25,878 bases of DNA from Ignavibacteria bacterium (GTDB lineage: Bacteria; Bacteroidota; Ignavibacteria; Ignavibacteriales; Ignavibacteriaceae). The DNA is taken from NCBI GenBank assembly GCA_029863735.1, contig JAOTUT010000002.1:1-25878 (forward strand). The letters run 5' to 3'. The stretch's first letter is position 1; each line of letters starts with the position of its first letter. The translations under genes were made by a program, and so were the position numbers. Of this stretch, positions 7,552-16,758 are shown piece by piece. The notes beneath the pieces were generated by a model. The model did not search any database. It was given only the letters and a program-made list of their open reading frames with translations, and was not told the DNA's origin.

Positions 7552-9448
7552 TTACATTTTCTCCATTTAATTTCGTTTCAAGAACATTTATTATCTGACT
7601 TACAGGAATTTGTTTCATACATTCACTGGTTCGCATCCCGGTAAGTTTGCAAGGTATTGATTCATTTCTCCAGCAAGGCATACAACCAATTAAATCCTTT
7701 GCACTTAAATAGCTGCAATTTGGGTAATGCCTTGTCCTAACTTTACCATCAATGGGACCGAAAAGGGCAACTGTCGGAATTTCAAATGCTGCAGCAAAAT
7801 GAATAAAGGAAGAATCGGGTGCTACAATTGCACTGCACTTAGAAGCTAATGCAAAAGCTTTTCGAAGAGTCAGATCTTGAATTTTAATAACATTTTCAAA
7901 TTCAAATCCATTTATTATTTCGCTATCGAAGATTAATACTTGATATTTTTCAGCTAACTTTTGAACGAGTTTTTCCATCAAATGATAATCTCGATAAGTT
8001 TCATCTGAATGTATTTGAACACCAATTACAGTTTTTTCAGCCAGTTCATTATCATTCCAGAAATCGTTAGCGAAATTCAATTCATTTTGATTCACAAAAT
8101 AACGGGGCTTTTTAGACATCTTGTTTCTCGAAAACAAACCGACATTAAGTGCGGAAGTGAAAATATCAATCCGGCTTTTCGTAACCCGAGGGGCTGAAAT
8201 GCTTTCTTTTCTGGCAGCCGGACAATCAGTAAAATTATACCACTTGTTAAAAGTTAGATGAGAGAAAAAATCTCCTTCGATATCAATTAACTTTACATCA
8301 TCATTCCCTTCAAAGACCGAAAAGTATCTTTTTGGTATTGCAAGATTTATTTCCGATTTAGGATGCTTCTTCTTCAAAGCATGAATACCGGGAGTCATCA
8401 TCAGAAGATCGCCGATACCACCCATTGCTCTAGTAATTAATATTTTTTTTGTTTGAGCTTTTCTTTTGTTTGCTTTCGTTAGATAGTCCTGACTCTTCAA
8501 CAGGTAAAGTGACCCCGTGCTTTCATTATTACTCGTTACAAAGTTTTTTGTGGTTTCTGCTTTTTGTGAATAGTTGATTAAATAAATCGTTCCAAGTAAA
8601 ACCTTTAAAGCAAGTTTATTTGCAAATCCAAGTTTGAGTTTTGAAAAATTTGGCAGTCTGAAAAATATCCAATGAATTAGGTAAATAAATCTATTATTAA
8701 AGTTTACATCACTCTTAAAAATAATTTTTATCGATCTCCGATAAGTAATCCGGATCTGCTCGAAAATCTTTCTACGATTATCAGGATTTGTATAAAAATA
8801 TTTTAATCCGAGAAATAGAAAATTTTTATACCGATCAACTTTCCCCTGTTTCAAGTATAACTGACTAACATTTTGCAGAAGTTCTGCAACTCTATCCCGA
8901 TCAGTGATTAAATACGGATGAAGTAGTAATTGATTCAAATAATTTTCGGAGGTAACTAAATCACCTTGTCGATTGAAGATCTCGGCCAGATTAAACAGAA
9001 CCTCTGTCTTCAACTCAGGAAATTTGTTAACTCCCAGGGCTATTGCTTTATTTAAATACTCAATTGCAGAATTAAAATCTGCTAACCTGGTAAGTTCCTC
9101 AGAAACTTTTAGAATGGATTGAAATAGTTGTCGTGGAAATGAAGATTTTATAATACATTCGGAGATAAACAAATCCAGAACTTCAATCAGAAATTTTTTC
9201 TCTCTGTAAACCAATAAATCTTCATGACTATTCTTCAGTTCAGATAGATTCCTAATACTGCCTGTAATTGTTTCAAACAAAATATATTTATTCGAAAACT
9301 TTTTTCTTTCTTCAAGGGTCAATCGCACCATTTGACAGTAAACTGAATTAAAATCCCCGTTATATGCCATAAATAACAGTTGTTCTGAAGTGATAGAATT
9401 TTTATCAGCTGTTTTTGATTCTCTCAGTGCATATTCAGGCATGGTCAT
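7544..9448 (-). CDS. TPR-containing glycosyltransferase family 9 (heptosyltransferase-like)
   Basis: Two-part cytoplasmic protein, 634 aa. Residues about 110-225 are helical repeats of TPR type (ADFNSAIEYLNKAIALG, then LFNLAEIFNRQGDLVTSENYL). From about 335 there is a GT9 domain as in ADP-heptose:LPS heptosyltransferases, with KKILITRAMGGIGDLLMMTP (residues 334-353), then near the end APDSSFIHFAAAF and VALFGPIDGKVRTRHY, which form the donor-binding region. A cysteine-rich tail (GCMPCW, IPCKL, SECM) is common in this family. It is the first gene of the export operon. ATG 9448 has GGA eight bases upstream; a second ATG two codons later is also possible. The sugar transferred is unknown. Confidence 0.9.
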   Translation of the reverse strand: MTMPEYALRESKTADKNSITSEQLLFMAYNGDFNSVYCQMVRLTLEERKKFSNKYILFETITGSIRNLSELKNSHEDLLVYREKKFLIEVLDLFISECIIKSSFPRQLFQSILKVSEELTRLADFNSAIEYLNKAIALGVNKFPELKTEVLFNLAEIFNRQGDLVTSENYLNQLLLHPYLITDRDRVAELLQNVSQLYLKQGKVDRYKNFLFLGLKYFYTNPDNRRKIFEQIRITYRRSIKIIFKSDVNFNNRFIYLIHWIFFRLPNFSKLKLGFANKLALKVLLGTIYLINYSQKAETTKNFVTSNNESTGSLYLLKSQDYLTKANKRKAQTKKILITRAMGGIGDLLMMTPGIHALKKKHPKSEINLAIPKRYFSVFEGNDDVKLIDIEGDFFSHLTFNKWYNFTDCPAARKESISAPRVTKSRIDIFTSALNVGLFSRNKMSKKPRYFVNQNELNFANDFWNDNELAEKTVIGVQIHSDETYRDYHLMEKLVQKLAEKYQVLIFDSEIINGFEFENVIKIQDLTLRKAFALASKCSAIVAPDSSFIHFAAAFEIPTVALFGPIDGKVRTRHYPNCSYLSAKDLIGCMPCWRNESIPCKLTGMRTSECMKQIPVSQIINVLETKLNGENVNA

Positions 9449-9667
9449 AATGATTTTCCAAAGAAGTTAAGACGATTATTTAAGTGACACACTTTTTTTA
9501 CTTTATCAATTGAAATATTAAATGTAAAGTTTAATTATTCATTTAGTATAATAGTACTTCGATATGGGATAAAGGGACATGTGTTTGAACAAATATAAAT
9601 GTTTTATTATAATCAAAAAATCGATTAAATAGCAGTTTTTTCTAAAGGTAAGAAGAGATAATTACTT

Positions 9668-12600
9668 CTATTTTATAAGAAATCTTTTAACTACGAAGTA
9701 TACAAAGCCAATTAGCAACAAAATCCCAAAAATGTGGAAGAGTGTAAAGAATGAAGCCTCCTGCAACCTGATATTTGAAGGATTTCCTGAAAGGACAAAA
9801 GCAGACCAGTAGTATGGGTTTGCAGAATAATTATTTATAAAGTCTAATTTTGCTTCCCTCAAAGCCTCAGATTTTGATATACCTTCAGCGAGATGCTTAT
9901 AAAAATCTTTCATAAAATAGGAAGTGTATTTATCGTTAACGTCCCACAAAGAAACAACTATACTATTTGCTCCTGCATCAAAAAATGCTTTCTGCATTCC
10001 TAAGATTCCTTCTGAGGCATCAATTTTTCCTAAACCGGAACGACACGAGCTCAATACTACTAAATTACTAGAAAGATTAAGCTGAACAATTTCTCCCAAC
10101 TCAAGAAAACCGTCATCCTGTTCATCCTCCTGCTGAGAAAAAATAATAAGTGGTTGGTCCTTCAATAGAAATGAATGGGAGGAAATATGAATTACATTAC
10201 TCGATGGCGCATATTGCTTGAAGTGGCTCTCAGTTGCTTCCTGAGATATGAACACCGTATTATTGGCTATCATACCATCAATACTTTCTATTTCACCTTT
10301 CGAATATTCAAGTGGATATAACAAAATATTTCTTGATTGACCAGAATTTAAATCGACTAATCCGCTTCTCACACTTAACGAATATTCAGCGTTGCCAATG
10401 GACGGATCCCCGATAAGTAAATTCTGGTTATGATTAGTTTCAGTTTCACTTGTTTGAATTTTATATATAGAGGCTGAAGGAGTATACGAAATACGATAAT
10501 CATCAAGAAGAAATTTTTTATCGTTATAATAGTACGGACTTTCTCCCTCTGACCACTCAGTTACCAACATCTCTATTGGTAATTTAATTAGCTCTTTTGG
10601 AAAACTAATAATCAGATTAGATCCCTTTGGAATATCAGAAAGCAAATTCTTAAATACATTTTCGTATAGCTTGTATGCAGCCAGCGCATTAAATGAAAAC
10701 AAATCCTCATTTACATATATTTCTTCATTTTGCATGGTCGATCGATAGATTGGTGAAACTAAATTAATCATCGATAAGAGACTATCCCGACTTATAGGCA
10801 ATTTTTTATAATTCAAATTCTGAGAGCTTAAATTGAAGAGTGTTAGTGAATTCTTCCCCACGTAAACCGAAAGAATGTAATCATTTTCACCAAGATTTTC
10901 CTGAAGTTCAATTAAGGTTGATGAATCTCTATTATTTAATAAATCTTTCAGCTCTTCCGATGTTGAGACTAATTCTTTTTTTACTTTTGTTAGAACTTCC
11001 TTTAAGGAGTCGATTGTTACTTCATTATAGAGCTCCGAGGAAATCATCCACTCCAAATCAACCAGATTATTGTATTTACTTTTATCATTCAAAAGTGAAA
11101 GCACTTTAAGTCTTTTAAGATTAAACTTTGTATTTCTTGATCTTGATTTATCAACGATCATAAATGCTTCTTCACTTTTGTCGTGATCAAGATAAAGTTC
11201 TACTAAAGAATTGTATACAGCATTCAGCCCTGAAAAATGAGCAATCTGAATTTCCTGATTAGGGCTCAGAGGAGAAGTAATATTTTCGATTAAATCTATT
11301 GCTGTTAAATACCACTTTTCAGCATTTCTAAAATCGTTAGCCTCTTCAAAGTTTAATCCTATCAGATACGCAGCTTCAATTTGATTACTAAAATCATGCA
11401 CACTTTCACTTAATCTAAAAGCATTTATAAACTTCTCGACAGATAATTCTTTCTTATTTTGTGCAGAATACATATTGCCCCAATACAATTCCTTTAAGCC
11501 CATAAGTTGATTCAGTTCATACTCAATCAAATCTGGGTTTACTTCAGTAAGTAATTTTGAAGCTGAGTCGTAATTTTCCTGTAGAATATAATTGTGGGCG
11601 AGTTCAATCCTTAGAGAAATTGAACTGTAGATATCTCCAAATTTTAAGGAGAGGTCTAGTCCTTTTTCAAAATATTTTTCAGCTTCAACAAAGCTATCAA
11701 TAGAGGACAAAACTGTGCCGATTTTCGAATACAATTTTATCGATTCAAATGGTAATTCATTGCCAAGAGTCTCAGAATCAATATTTTTTAATGTTTCCAG
11801 AGCATCTTCTGGGAGATTAATATTATAATACAAGGCTCCTATACCCTGATTAATTTTTACTAGCGAGGAAATATCTTTGATTGAATCTGCAATTTCTTTT
11901 GCATGATCATAATACTCAAGTGCTTTAGAATAATTTGACTCATTCGAATATACATCGCCCAATCCTGTGAGATTCAGAATTTGAGCTAATTTATTTTCAC
12001 CAGCGTACTTAAGTCCGTCATTATAGTAATCAAGAGCTGATTTGTAGTTCGATATTTGAAGATAAAGAGAGCCAATATTGCTTGAAAGATAAGAGAGCCT
12101 TTCATTGTTTTTTAACTTTTCATATAACGAAAAACTTATTTCATAATGTTTTCTTGCTTCAATAAGACTTTGCGTATATGTAAATGAAACTCCTAATTCT
12201 GAATGAAGAAAGGCAAGTAATTCTATGTTCTCAATTTCTTCTGCCAATTTAATTGATCGTTGGAAATTTTCTCTTGCTTCAAAAATTTCGCCGAACTGAT
12301 CTTTTATGATTGCCAGGTTTGCAGTTGATTTTATTACTTCAACTCTGTTCCCATTTTTGTTAGATAGCTCCAATGCAAATTCGTAAAACTTTTTAGCTTC
12401 TTCGTATTCCCCTGATAAGAAAAAGATTGTTCCTTTTAGGTTTTGTATTTTGGGATAAAAGTAATCATCGTTATCGCATAGACTTTCTGAACTATTTAAA
12501 TTCCTGAGAGATACATCATAGTTCCCGACTATTCGGTAAGCATAGGCTAATTGATAATAAATTTCCTTGGTCTTTAAACCTTTTTTTAATAACGACTCGA

Positions 12601-13123
12601 ATTTTTTAATGGCTGATGAATTATTCCCATTTTGATTTTCTACTAATGCCTCAAGGTATAAATAATAAGAGTCGTCGGCTTTTGCTTTATTCTGAACCAG
12701 CCATTGTGATAGTTTATCAAGGTTTCCTGAAATCTTTGCGAGTATAGAAAGTTCTTCATAATAATTTAGCTGATTAGGAAAATCTGCCAGAAGAGTATAC
12801 AGAAGCTCAAATGATTCACTAAAATTTCCAGCTCTTTTATTCAATAAAGCATTTAAATATTCTCGTTCATATTGAGATTTAAGCGAATTTATATCAGTTT
12901 GAATTTTTTCTTTATCAATAGGATTGTATTGGATTATCCTCAAGTAATTATAAAACTGTTCGGAGGATTTTTCGAAATAGCTATTCGTTAATTCAGACTG
13001 ATGGGTATTTTCTTGAAGACTATCAGAATTGTTTTGATTGGTATCAGATATTCTGAAAAAGCTCAGTGAAGCTAAAATCGAGCTAGCTGTAATTACGAAG
13101 AATAATTTTAACAGTAACATCAA
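9668..13123 (-). CDS. Membrane-anchored TPR-CHAT caspase-like protease
   Basis: 1151-aa predicted cysteine protease. Residues 1-23 are hydrophobic (one Lys at 6), acting as signal or anchor. Residues about 90-640 are many degenerate TPRs (for example YEEAKKFYEFALELSNK and YKSALDYYNDGLKYA). The CHAT domain covers about 800-1110, with the catalytic His in VIHISSHSF (H983), the catalytic Cys in VVLSSCRSGLG (C1027), and the following GANSIVVSLWDVND and YYWSAFVLSGNP blocks. A final helix (about 1128-1146) ends in KRFLIK. Charge predicts TPR and CHAT outside the cytoplasm, anchored at the C-terminus. TTG 13121-13123 or the next codon ATG can start it; both directly follow the anti-sigma stop, with GGAG upstream. 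The His/Cys pair is intact; the substrate is unknown, with the anti-sigma tail as the obvious candidate. Confidence 0.92.
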   Translation of the reverse strand: MMLLLKLFFVITASSILASLSFFRISDTNQNNSDSLQENTHQSELTNSYFEKSSEQFYNYLRIIQYNPIDKEKIQTDINSLKSQYEREYLNALLNKRAGNFSESFELLYTLLADFPNQLNYYEELSILAKISGNLDKLSQWLVQNKAKADDSYYLYLEALVENQNGNNSSAIKKFESLLKKGLKTKEIYYQLAYAYRIVGNYDVSLRNLNSSESLCDNDDYFYPKIQNLKGTIFFLSGEYEEAKKFYEFALELSNKNGNRVEVIKSTANLAIIKDQFGEIFEARENFQRSIKLAEEIENIELLAFLHSELGVSFTYTQSLIEARKHYEISFSLYEKLKNNERLSYLSSNIGSLYLQISNYKSALDYYNDGLKYAGENKLAQILNLTGLGDVYSNESNYSKALEYYDHAKEIADSIKDISSLVKINQGIGALYYNINLPEDALETLKNIDSETLGNELPFESIKLYSKIGTVLSSIDSFVEAEKYFEKGLDLSLKFGDIYSSISLRIELAHNYILQENYDSASKLLTEVNPDLIEYELNQLMGLKELYWGNMYSAQNKKELSVEKFINAFRLSESVHDFSNQIEAAYLIGLNFEEANDFRNAEKWYLTAIDLIENITSPLSPNQEIQIAHFSGLNAVYNSLVELYLDHDKSEEAFMIVDKSRSRNTKFNLKRLKVLSLLNDKSKYNNLVDLEWMISSELYNEVTIDSLKEVLTKVKKELVSTSEELKDLLNNRDSSTLIELQENLGENDYILSVYVGKNSLTLFNLSSQNLNYKKLPISRDSLLSMINLVSPIYRSTMQNEEIYVNEDLFSFNALAAYKLYENVFKNLLSDIPKGSNLIISFPKELIKLPIEMLVTEWSEGESPYYYNDKKFLLDDYRISYTPSASIYKIQTSETETNHNQNLLIGDPSIGNAEYSLSVRSGLVDLNSGQSRNILLYPLEYSKGEIESIDGMIANNTVFISQEATESHFKQYAPSSNVIHISSHSFLLKDQPLIIFSQQEDEQDDGFLELGEIVQLNLSSNLVVLSSCRSGLGKIDASEGILGMQKAFFDAGANSIVVSLWDVNDKYTSYFMKDFYKHLAEGISKSEALREAKLDFINNYSANPYYWSAFVLSGNPSNIRLQEASFFTLFHIFGILLLIGFVYFVVKRFLIK

Positions 13124-14110
13124 TCAATTATTCTCCAACTGATTAATCAACTGAGAGGATTCAATTGAATATTTGCCCTTACCATTGATGACTTTTAGGA
13201 AATTTGCAATTGCTGAGTCCCTATCATCGATGAGCAGGTAAGCTCTTCCAAGATAATAATAAGAATTCAGTTTTAAACTTTCGTAATCACCAGAATTATT
13301 TTTATCAATTGATTCTTTAAGGTTTGCGATTGCCAGATTTACTTCATCACGGTCATAAGATTTAAATAATCCCAGATAATCTGATTCCGAGGCTTGGATA
13401 TATGTGATACCGATAATGTAATGTGAGTAAAAGATTGATTTTTCATTCTGATGTTCTTTGATATCCATCGATAAGAATTCAATCGCATTCAGGTAATCCT
13501 GGTTATCGATAGCATTCAACCCCTGTTGAAATTGAGGTGACGTTCTGCCTCTAGTTTTATAAAAATCTTCCTGATTCTCAGAAAAAATATTTTTCTTGTA
13601 ATCAGGAGTAATTGATGTTGAAATAATGAACAATCCAAGATAGGCAACAATAAAAACAGCCAGAGTTGCAAATGCATATCTGAGAGCATTAGTTCGTTTT
13701 AGAAGTGAAGACAAAATAAGATCGCTCTCCTTAACAGTTACTTTTGAATCACGATTTATGGATTTACCAACATGTTCCTGTATTTCAGAATATTCATTTA
13801 ATAAACTATTGTATTCATTCTTACAGATTGAACATTCAGCAAGATGAGACATTATTTTGTCTTTTAGTATTTCTACTAATTTATTCTCAGATTCATCTCC
13901 CTTCTCAGACAAAACAAAAGAAGTTAACAAATCAATCGGAATATGACCAGGAGCAGAAAGTGTTGAGTTTATGTTTTTATAAACACTAATAAATGATTTT
14001 AATTCTTCATCTGAATCGGCAAGTTGTACTAAAGACAACTTTTCCTCTTCAGTTAAGTTTTGTCTATCAAGAAGTTCTAATATTTTTTCAAAATTTTCCA
14101 TGATACCCAT
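13124..14110 (-). CDS. Zinc-finger anti-sigma factor with membrane helix and TPR-like tail
   Basis: 328-aa single-pass membrane protein expected to hold the upstream sigma factor inactive. Residues about 50-105 resemble the zf-HC2 anti-sigma domain: HIPIDLLTSFVL, then HLAECSICKNEY with the HX3CX2C zinc ligands H89, C93 and C96. One hydrophobic helix spans about 143-164 (LRYAFATLAVFIVAYLGLFI). The outer part, 195-328, is TPR-like (QGLNAIDNQDYLNAIEFL, then SYYYLGRAYLLIDDRDSAI). It lies between the sigma and CHAT genes, 50 nt after the first and abutting the second, which is the classic sigma/anti-sigma order. M1 has no clear ribosome site; M4 is an alternative. A TGTCAC-N18-ACTA element lies upstream. 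Anti-sigma activity is inferred from the motif and position. Confidence 0.85.
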   Translation of the reverse strand: MGIMENFEKILELLDRQNLTEEEKLSLVQLADSDEELKSFISVYKNINSTLSAPGHIPIDLLTSFVLSEKGDESENKLVEILKDKIMSHLAECSICKNEYNSLLNEYSEIQEHVGKSINRDSKVTVKESDLILSSLLKRTNALRYAFATLAVFIVAYLGLFIISTSITPDYKKNIFSENQEDFYKTRGRTSPQFQQGLNAIDNQDYLNAIEFLSMDIKEHQNEKSIFYSHYIIGITYIQASESDYLGLFKSYDRDEVNLAIANLKESIDKNNSGDYESLKLNSYYYLGRAYLLIDDRDSAIANFLKVINGKGKYSIESSQLINQLENN

Positions 14111-14129
14111 TTATTTTGTTGATCAACCA

Positions 14130-14159
14130 TTTAGTATCTCAATCATATTTTTCGTGACA
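14130..14159 (-). promoter_or_regulatory. TGTCAC-N18-ACTA element upstream of the anti-sigma/CHAT genes
   Basis: On the minus strand, TGTCACGAAA begins at 14159 and ACTAA at 14135, with exactly 18 bases between TGTCAC and ACTA. The ACTA block is 25 bases before the anti-sigma ATG. The same ten bases, TGTCACGAAA, and the same spacing occur before the divergent gene at 14778. It sits just after the sigma stop codon, so it would give the anti-sigma and CHAT genes their own promoter. The promoter role is inference. Confidence 0.5.
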
Positions 14160-14160
14160 T

Positions 14161-14637
14161 TTATTCCAACTTATCTTTTAACTCAAGCAAAGTTCTGTAA
14201 AACATTTTTTTAATGGCAGCTTCATTTTTATTTAATTTCTCAGCGATTTCACTGAATTTGAGATCTCCCCAGAACCTTAACTTTACAATTTCCTGTTTTT
14301 CTTCACTCAATGTATTTAACAGAGATAGAACCCTCTCAGCATCAATAATGGCTGTGGTTTCATTTGAATTATCATGAGCAGGTAAACTATCCTTTAGCTG
14401 AGAAAATGATCTGCTTTTGTTTGCCTTATACCATCTAACAAAATTCAGGAAGAGAACCCGTCGCAGCCACTTTTCAGGTTCATTAATATTTTGATACTGC
14501 TCTGCAAATGAAAGGTAGACACTCTGGGTAAGATCATCAACATCATCCCGGTTTACGATTCTTTTTTGATTATGCTTTGATAAATAATATGAATAGGAAA
14601 TCTGGCGCACAATACCGGAAAGTTTTGCAAACGACAC
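14161..14637 (-). CDS. ECF-type RNA polymerase sigma factor (start uncertain)
   Basis: Group 4 sigma factor with regions 2 and 4. Region 2 is DDVDDLTQSVYLSFAEQYQN to EKWLRRVLFLNFVRWYKANK; region 4 is LSLLNTLSEEKQEIVKLRFW with the helix-turn-helix GDLKFSEIAEKLNKNEAAIK. GTG 14637 (158 aa) is the only standard start in frame, but it cuts into the first helix of region 2. The same frame is open upstream to the TAA at 14719-14721 and reads SGSELDDLLKRSKEGDSVSF, a typical sigma N-terminus, without any ATG, GTG or TTG. A rare start (ATA about 14706 or ATT about 14691) or a sequencing error is likely. It is the first gene of the sigma/anti-sigma/CHAT cluster and divergent from a T9SS cargo gene. Confidence 0.88.
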   Translation of the reverse strand: MSFAKLSGIVRQISYSYYLSKHNQKRIVNRDDVDDLTQSVYLSFAEQYQNINEPEKWLRRVLFLNFVRWYKANKSRSFSQLKDSLPAHDNSNETTAIIDAERVLSLLNTLSEEKQEIVKLRFWGDLKFSEIAEKLNKNEAAIKKMFYRTLLELKDKLE

Positions 14638-14725
14638 CGAATCACCTTCTTTTGATCTTTTTAGGAGGTCATCGAGCTCTGAACCAGAAATATTTAGATA
14701 ATCTATCTTTTTCTCGCTTTATTTT

Positions 14726-14755
14726 TGTCACGAAATTACTAAACTTGGCACTAAG
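14726..14755 (+). promoter_or_regulatory. TGTCAC-N18-ACTA element upstream of the T9SS cargo gene at 14778
   Basis: TGTCACGAAA is at 14726-14735 and ACTAAG starts at 14750, with 18 bases between TGTCAC and ACTA. The ACTA block is 28 bases before the ATG at 14778. The ten-base first block is identical to the one before the anti-sigma gene. Most of the element lies beyond the 5' edge of the sigma frame, whose last upstream stop codon ends at 14721, so the two genes share this control region. Confidence 0.5.
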
Positions 14756-14777
14756 TTAAAAAAACCTTCTTTATTAA

Positions 14778-16394
14778 ATGATATATATTAAGACAACTAC
14801 CATTATTTTTCTTTTATTAGCATCAGTCTGCTTTGCACAGCCCGAACTAGATATTAAACCAAACAGGATTGAGTTTGAAGACCTGTTTAACAGGTATGAT
14901 TATGCTTTTCTGATTAATAAAGGTGATGCGGTTTTAACTATTGATAGCATTGCCTACAATGATTCAATCTATATAATTGATTACGAAAACAATTTACAAC
15001 TACCCTTCACTATTTTACCCGATGATTCTGTAAGGATGAATGTGACGCTTAGCGGATTTTATTATGTTACCCTCACTGATACTTCCGACACTATGTTTGT
15101 ATTTAACAACGGGATTAATAGCCCAGAACCGCTTGAGGTGAGGATTAGATTTTTTGAAGATGAATATGGAGAATTTAATGGAACGGTAAGGGATAGCGTT
15201 AATCCGGTTGATAGCTCGACAGTATACTTTTTCTATAACGGAATTTATCTTCTGGACACTGCAAAGACAAACTTTGCTGGATATTATACAAAGACATTAC
15301 CCGAAGGAACATATACGGTAGGAGTTGAGAAGGATGGGTATTATGTAGTTTTCCATGATAGCACATATGATCCTTTTTTTGCAGAGTTTGTCCAGCTTGA
15401 TTCAGGCGATGTCAAAACCATAGACTTCAATTTGAAAAGGATAGATGATTCTACGCTCTCGATAAGCGGGCAAATTATTGATTCAACCAATGGAATAAAC
15501 GTTAACAAAGGAATAATAATAGTTAGAACCGGTACTCATGTTCCAATACCAAAGGTGAAGGAGAATCCTGCATTGCTGGACACTATAGATACGTTTGCAG
15601 GATTTATCAGATCCGACGGATCGTATGCTGTACATATCCAATTACCTGATTATTACTTTTTGCAGGCTTATACAAATAATTTTCTTCCCGGTTACTACAA
15701 TGATGAAGGGCTTGCTTCAGTTTATTGGCAAAATGCAGATTCACTTTTAATCGATAGTAATATTCTTGATAAAAATATTTCTCTGATAAGAGACTCATCC
15801 TGGGGAGCGGGTAGCATTGGCGGTATTATAACTTTTTCAACCCTTGAAGACCAGCAGGATTTCGAAGGTATTACTATACTCGCAAAAAATATTAATAACG
15901 GTGCCCTATATTCCTATAACTTTGGAAAGGAATTAGGGAATTATAAAGTTTCAAACATTCCATACGGGACTTATGAAATGGTAGCCCAAAAAATTGGACT
16001 AGAGAATGCAATTAGTCAAACAGTAACAATTGATCCGTTTAATAATCAAATTACAGGGATCAATCTTAATTTTATTATTTCCAATGTTGAAAACGATGTG
16101 ATAATACCAAGCGATATAGTTTTGTATCAGAATTATCCCAATCCATTTAACCCTTCGACCAGGATAACATTTGAAACTCGAAAGACAGAATTTATTAAAC
16201 TAACAGTGTATGACATTCTTGGGAATGAAGTTTCAATACTCATCGATGATGTAATGCCTGCTGGAAGTTATGAAGTCGAGTTCAATGAAAAAAACCTGTC
16301 TAACACCAATGTCGGTCTCTCAAGTGGTATTTACTTTTATGAACTAAATGCTGGTGGATTTTCTCAAGCAAAAAAAATGCTTTTACTGAAATAG
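14778..16394 (+). CDS. Secreted T9SS cargo protein with carboxypeptidase-regulatory-like repeats
   Basis: 538-aa secreted protein. A Sec signal peptide (about 1-20, hydrophobic, ending VCFA before QPELD) is followed by a beta domain (about 22-125) resembling immunoglobulin-like ASH modules. Then come three beta-sandwich segments of CarboxypepD_reg type (GEFNGTVRDSVNPVDSSTVY, about 133; LSISGQIIDSTNGI, about 228; GGIITFSTLEDQQDF, about 345). Residues about 440-538 are the type IX sorting domain: LYQNYPNPFNPSTRITFE, LTVYDILGNEV, SSGIYFYELNAGG and the terminal KKMLLLK. It should cross the outer membrane by T9SS and be attached or released; the ligand is unknown. It is divergent from the sigma factor and shares the TGTCAC-ACTA element with the anti-sigma gene, suggesting co-regulation. 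Confidence 0.88.
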   Translation: MIYIKTTTIIFLLLASVCFAQPELDIKPNRIEFEDLFNRYDYAFLINKGDAVLTIDSIAYNDSIYIIDYENNLQLPFTILPDDSVRMNVTLSGFYYVTLTDTSDTMFVFNNGINSPEPLEVRIRFFEDEYGEFNGTVRDSVNPVDSSTVYFFYNGIYLLDTAKTNFAGYYTKTLPEGTYTVGVEKDGYYVVFHDSTYDPFFAEFVQLDSGDVKTIDFNLKRIDDSTLSISGQIIDSTNGINVNKGIIIVRTGTHVPIPKVKENPALLDTIDTFAGFIRSDGSYAVHIQLPDYYFLQAYTNNFLPGYYNDEGLASVYWQNADSLLIDSNILDKNISLIRDSSWGAGSIGGIITFSTLEDQQDFEGITILAKNINNGALYSYNFGKELGNYKVSNIPYGTYEMVAQKIGLENAISQTVTIDPFNNQITGINLNFIISNVENDVIIPSDIVLYQNYPNPFNPSTRITFETRKTEFIKLTVYDILGNEVSILIDDVMPAGSYEVEFNEKNLSNTNVGLSSGIYFYELNAGGFSQAKKMLLLK

Positions 16395-16452
16395 TCAATA
16401 TCTGACCTTCACATAAATATATTCTTATTTTCCGCCTATTATATGCTTCAAT

Positions 16453-16758
16453 TTACTTCTTTGCTTCTACATTTTCTACAGATTGTTGAGTTTCAATAAT
16501 CCAGTTAATTATATCACTTTTTTGTTGATCATTAATTTTTGATTTCAGCTGCATTGCCATCATAATTTTATTCCATTCACTTTTGTTATAAGTATTTGGA
16601 TCGAACAACTGATGACATCCACCACATTTCGATATATATAGATCCCTTCCTTCCGAATAATCAGTTCTGGCGTTTTTATCTACTATGTAGCCTTGACTGC
16701 ACGAAAAAATTATAAATAAGAATGTAACAAAGATGGCAATTGTAATTAATCCTCTCAC
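16453..16758 (-). CDS. Monohaem cytochrome c lipoprotein
   Basis: 101-aa lipoprotein with a class I cytochrome c-like core. The hydrophobic signal ends in a lipobox with the lipidated Cys at residue 20 (FIIFSC). The haem-attachment motif CGGCH is at 45-49, preceded by YSEGRDLYISK as in small c-type cytochromes. A likely Met ligand lies in IMMAMQLKSKI, and the C-terminal helix SDIINWIIETQQ is typical. It probably transfers electrons at the outer face of a membrane. The GTG start overlaps the stop of the barrel gene by four bases (GTGA), so both are expected on one mRNA with coupled translation. Confidence 0.88.
   Translation of the reverse strand: MRGLITIAIFVTFLFIIFSCSQGYIVDKNARTDYSEGRDLYISKCGGCHQLFDPNTYNKSEWNKIMMAMQLKSKINDQQKSDIINWIIETQQSVENVEAKK

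Noticed and set aside
9448..9489. A sixth TGTCAC (minus strand, from 9489) upstream of the export operon.
   Set aside because: ACTT, not ACTA, follows and two bases too early, so it does not fit the five-site pattern; kept out of the motif set.
9590..9617. Bacteroidetes-type promoter on the minus strand before the export operon (TATATTTG with TTTG upstream).
   Set aside because: The spacer between the boxes is 16 bases instead of about 19-20, and the region is so AT-rich that such boxes are expected by chance.
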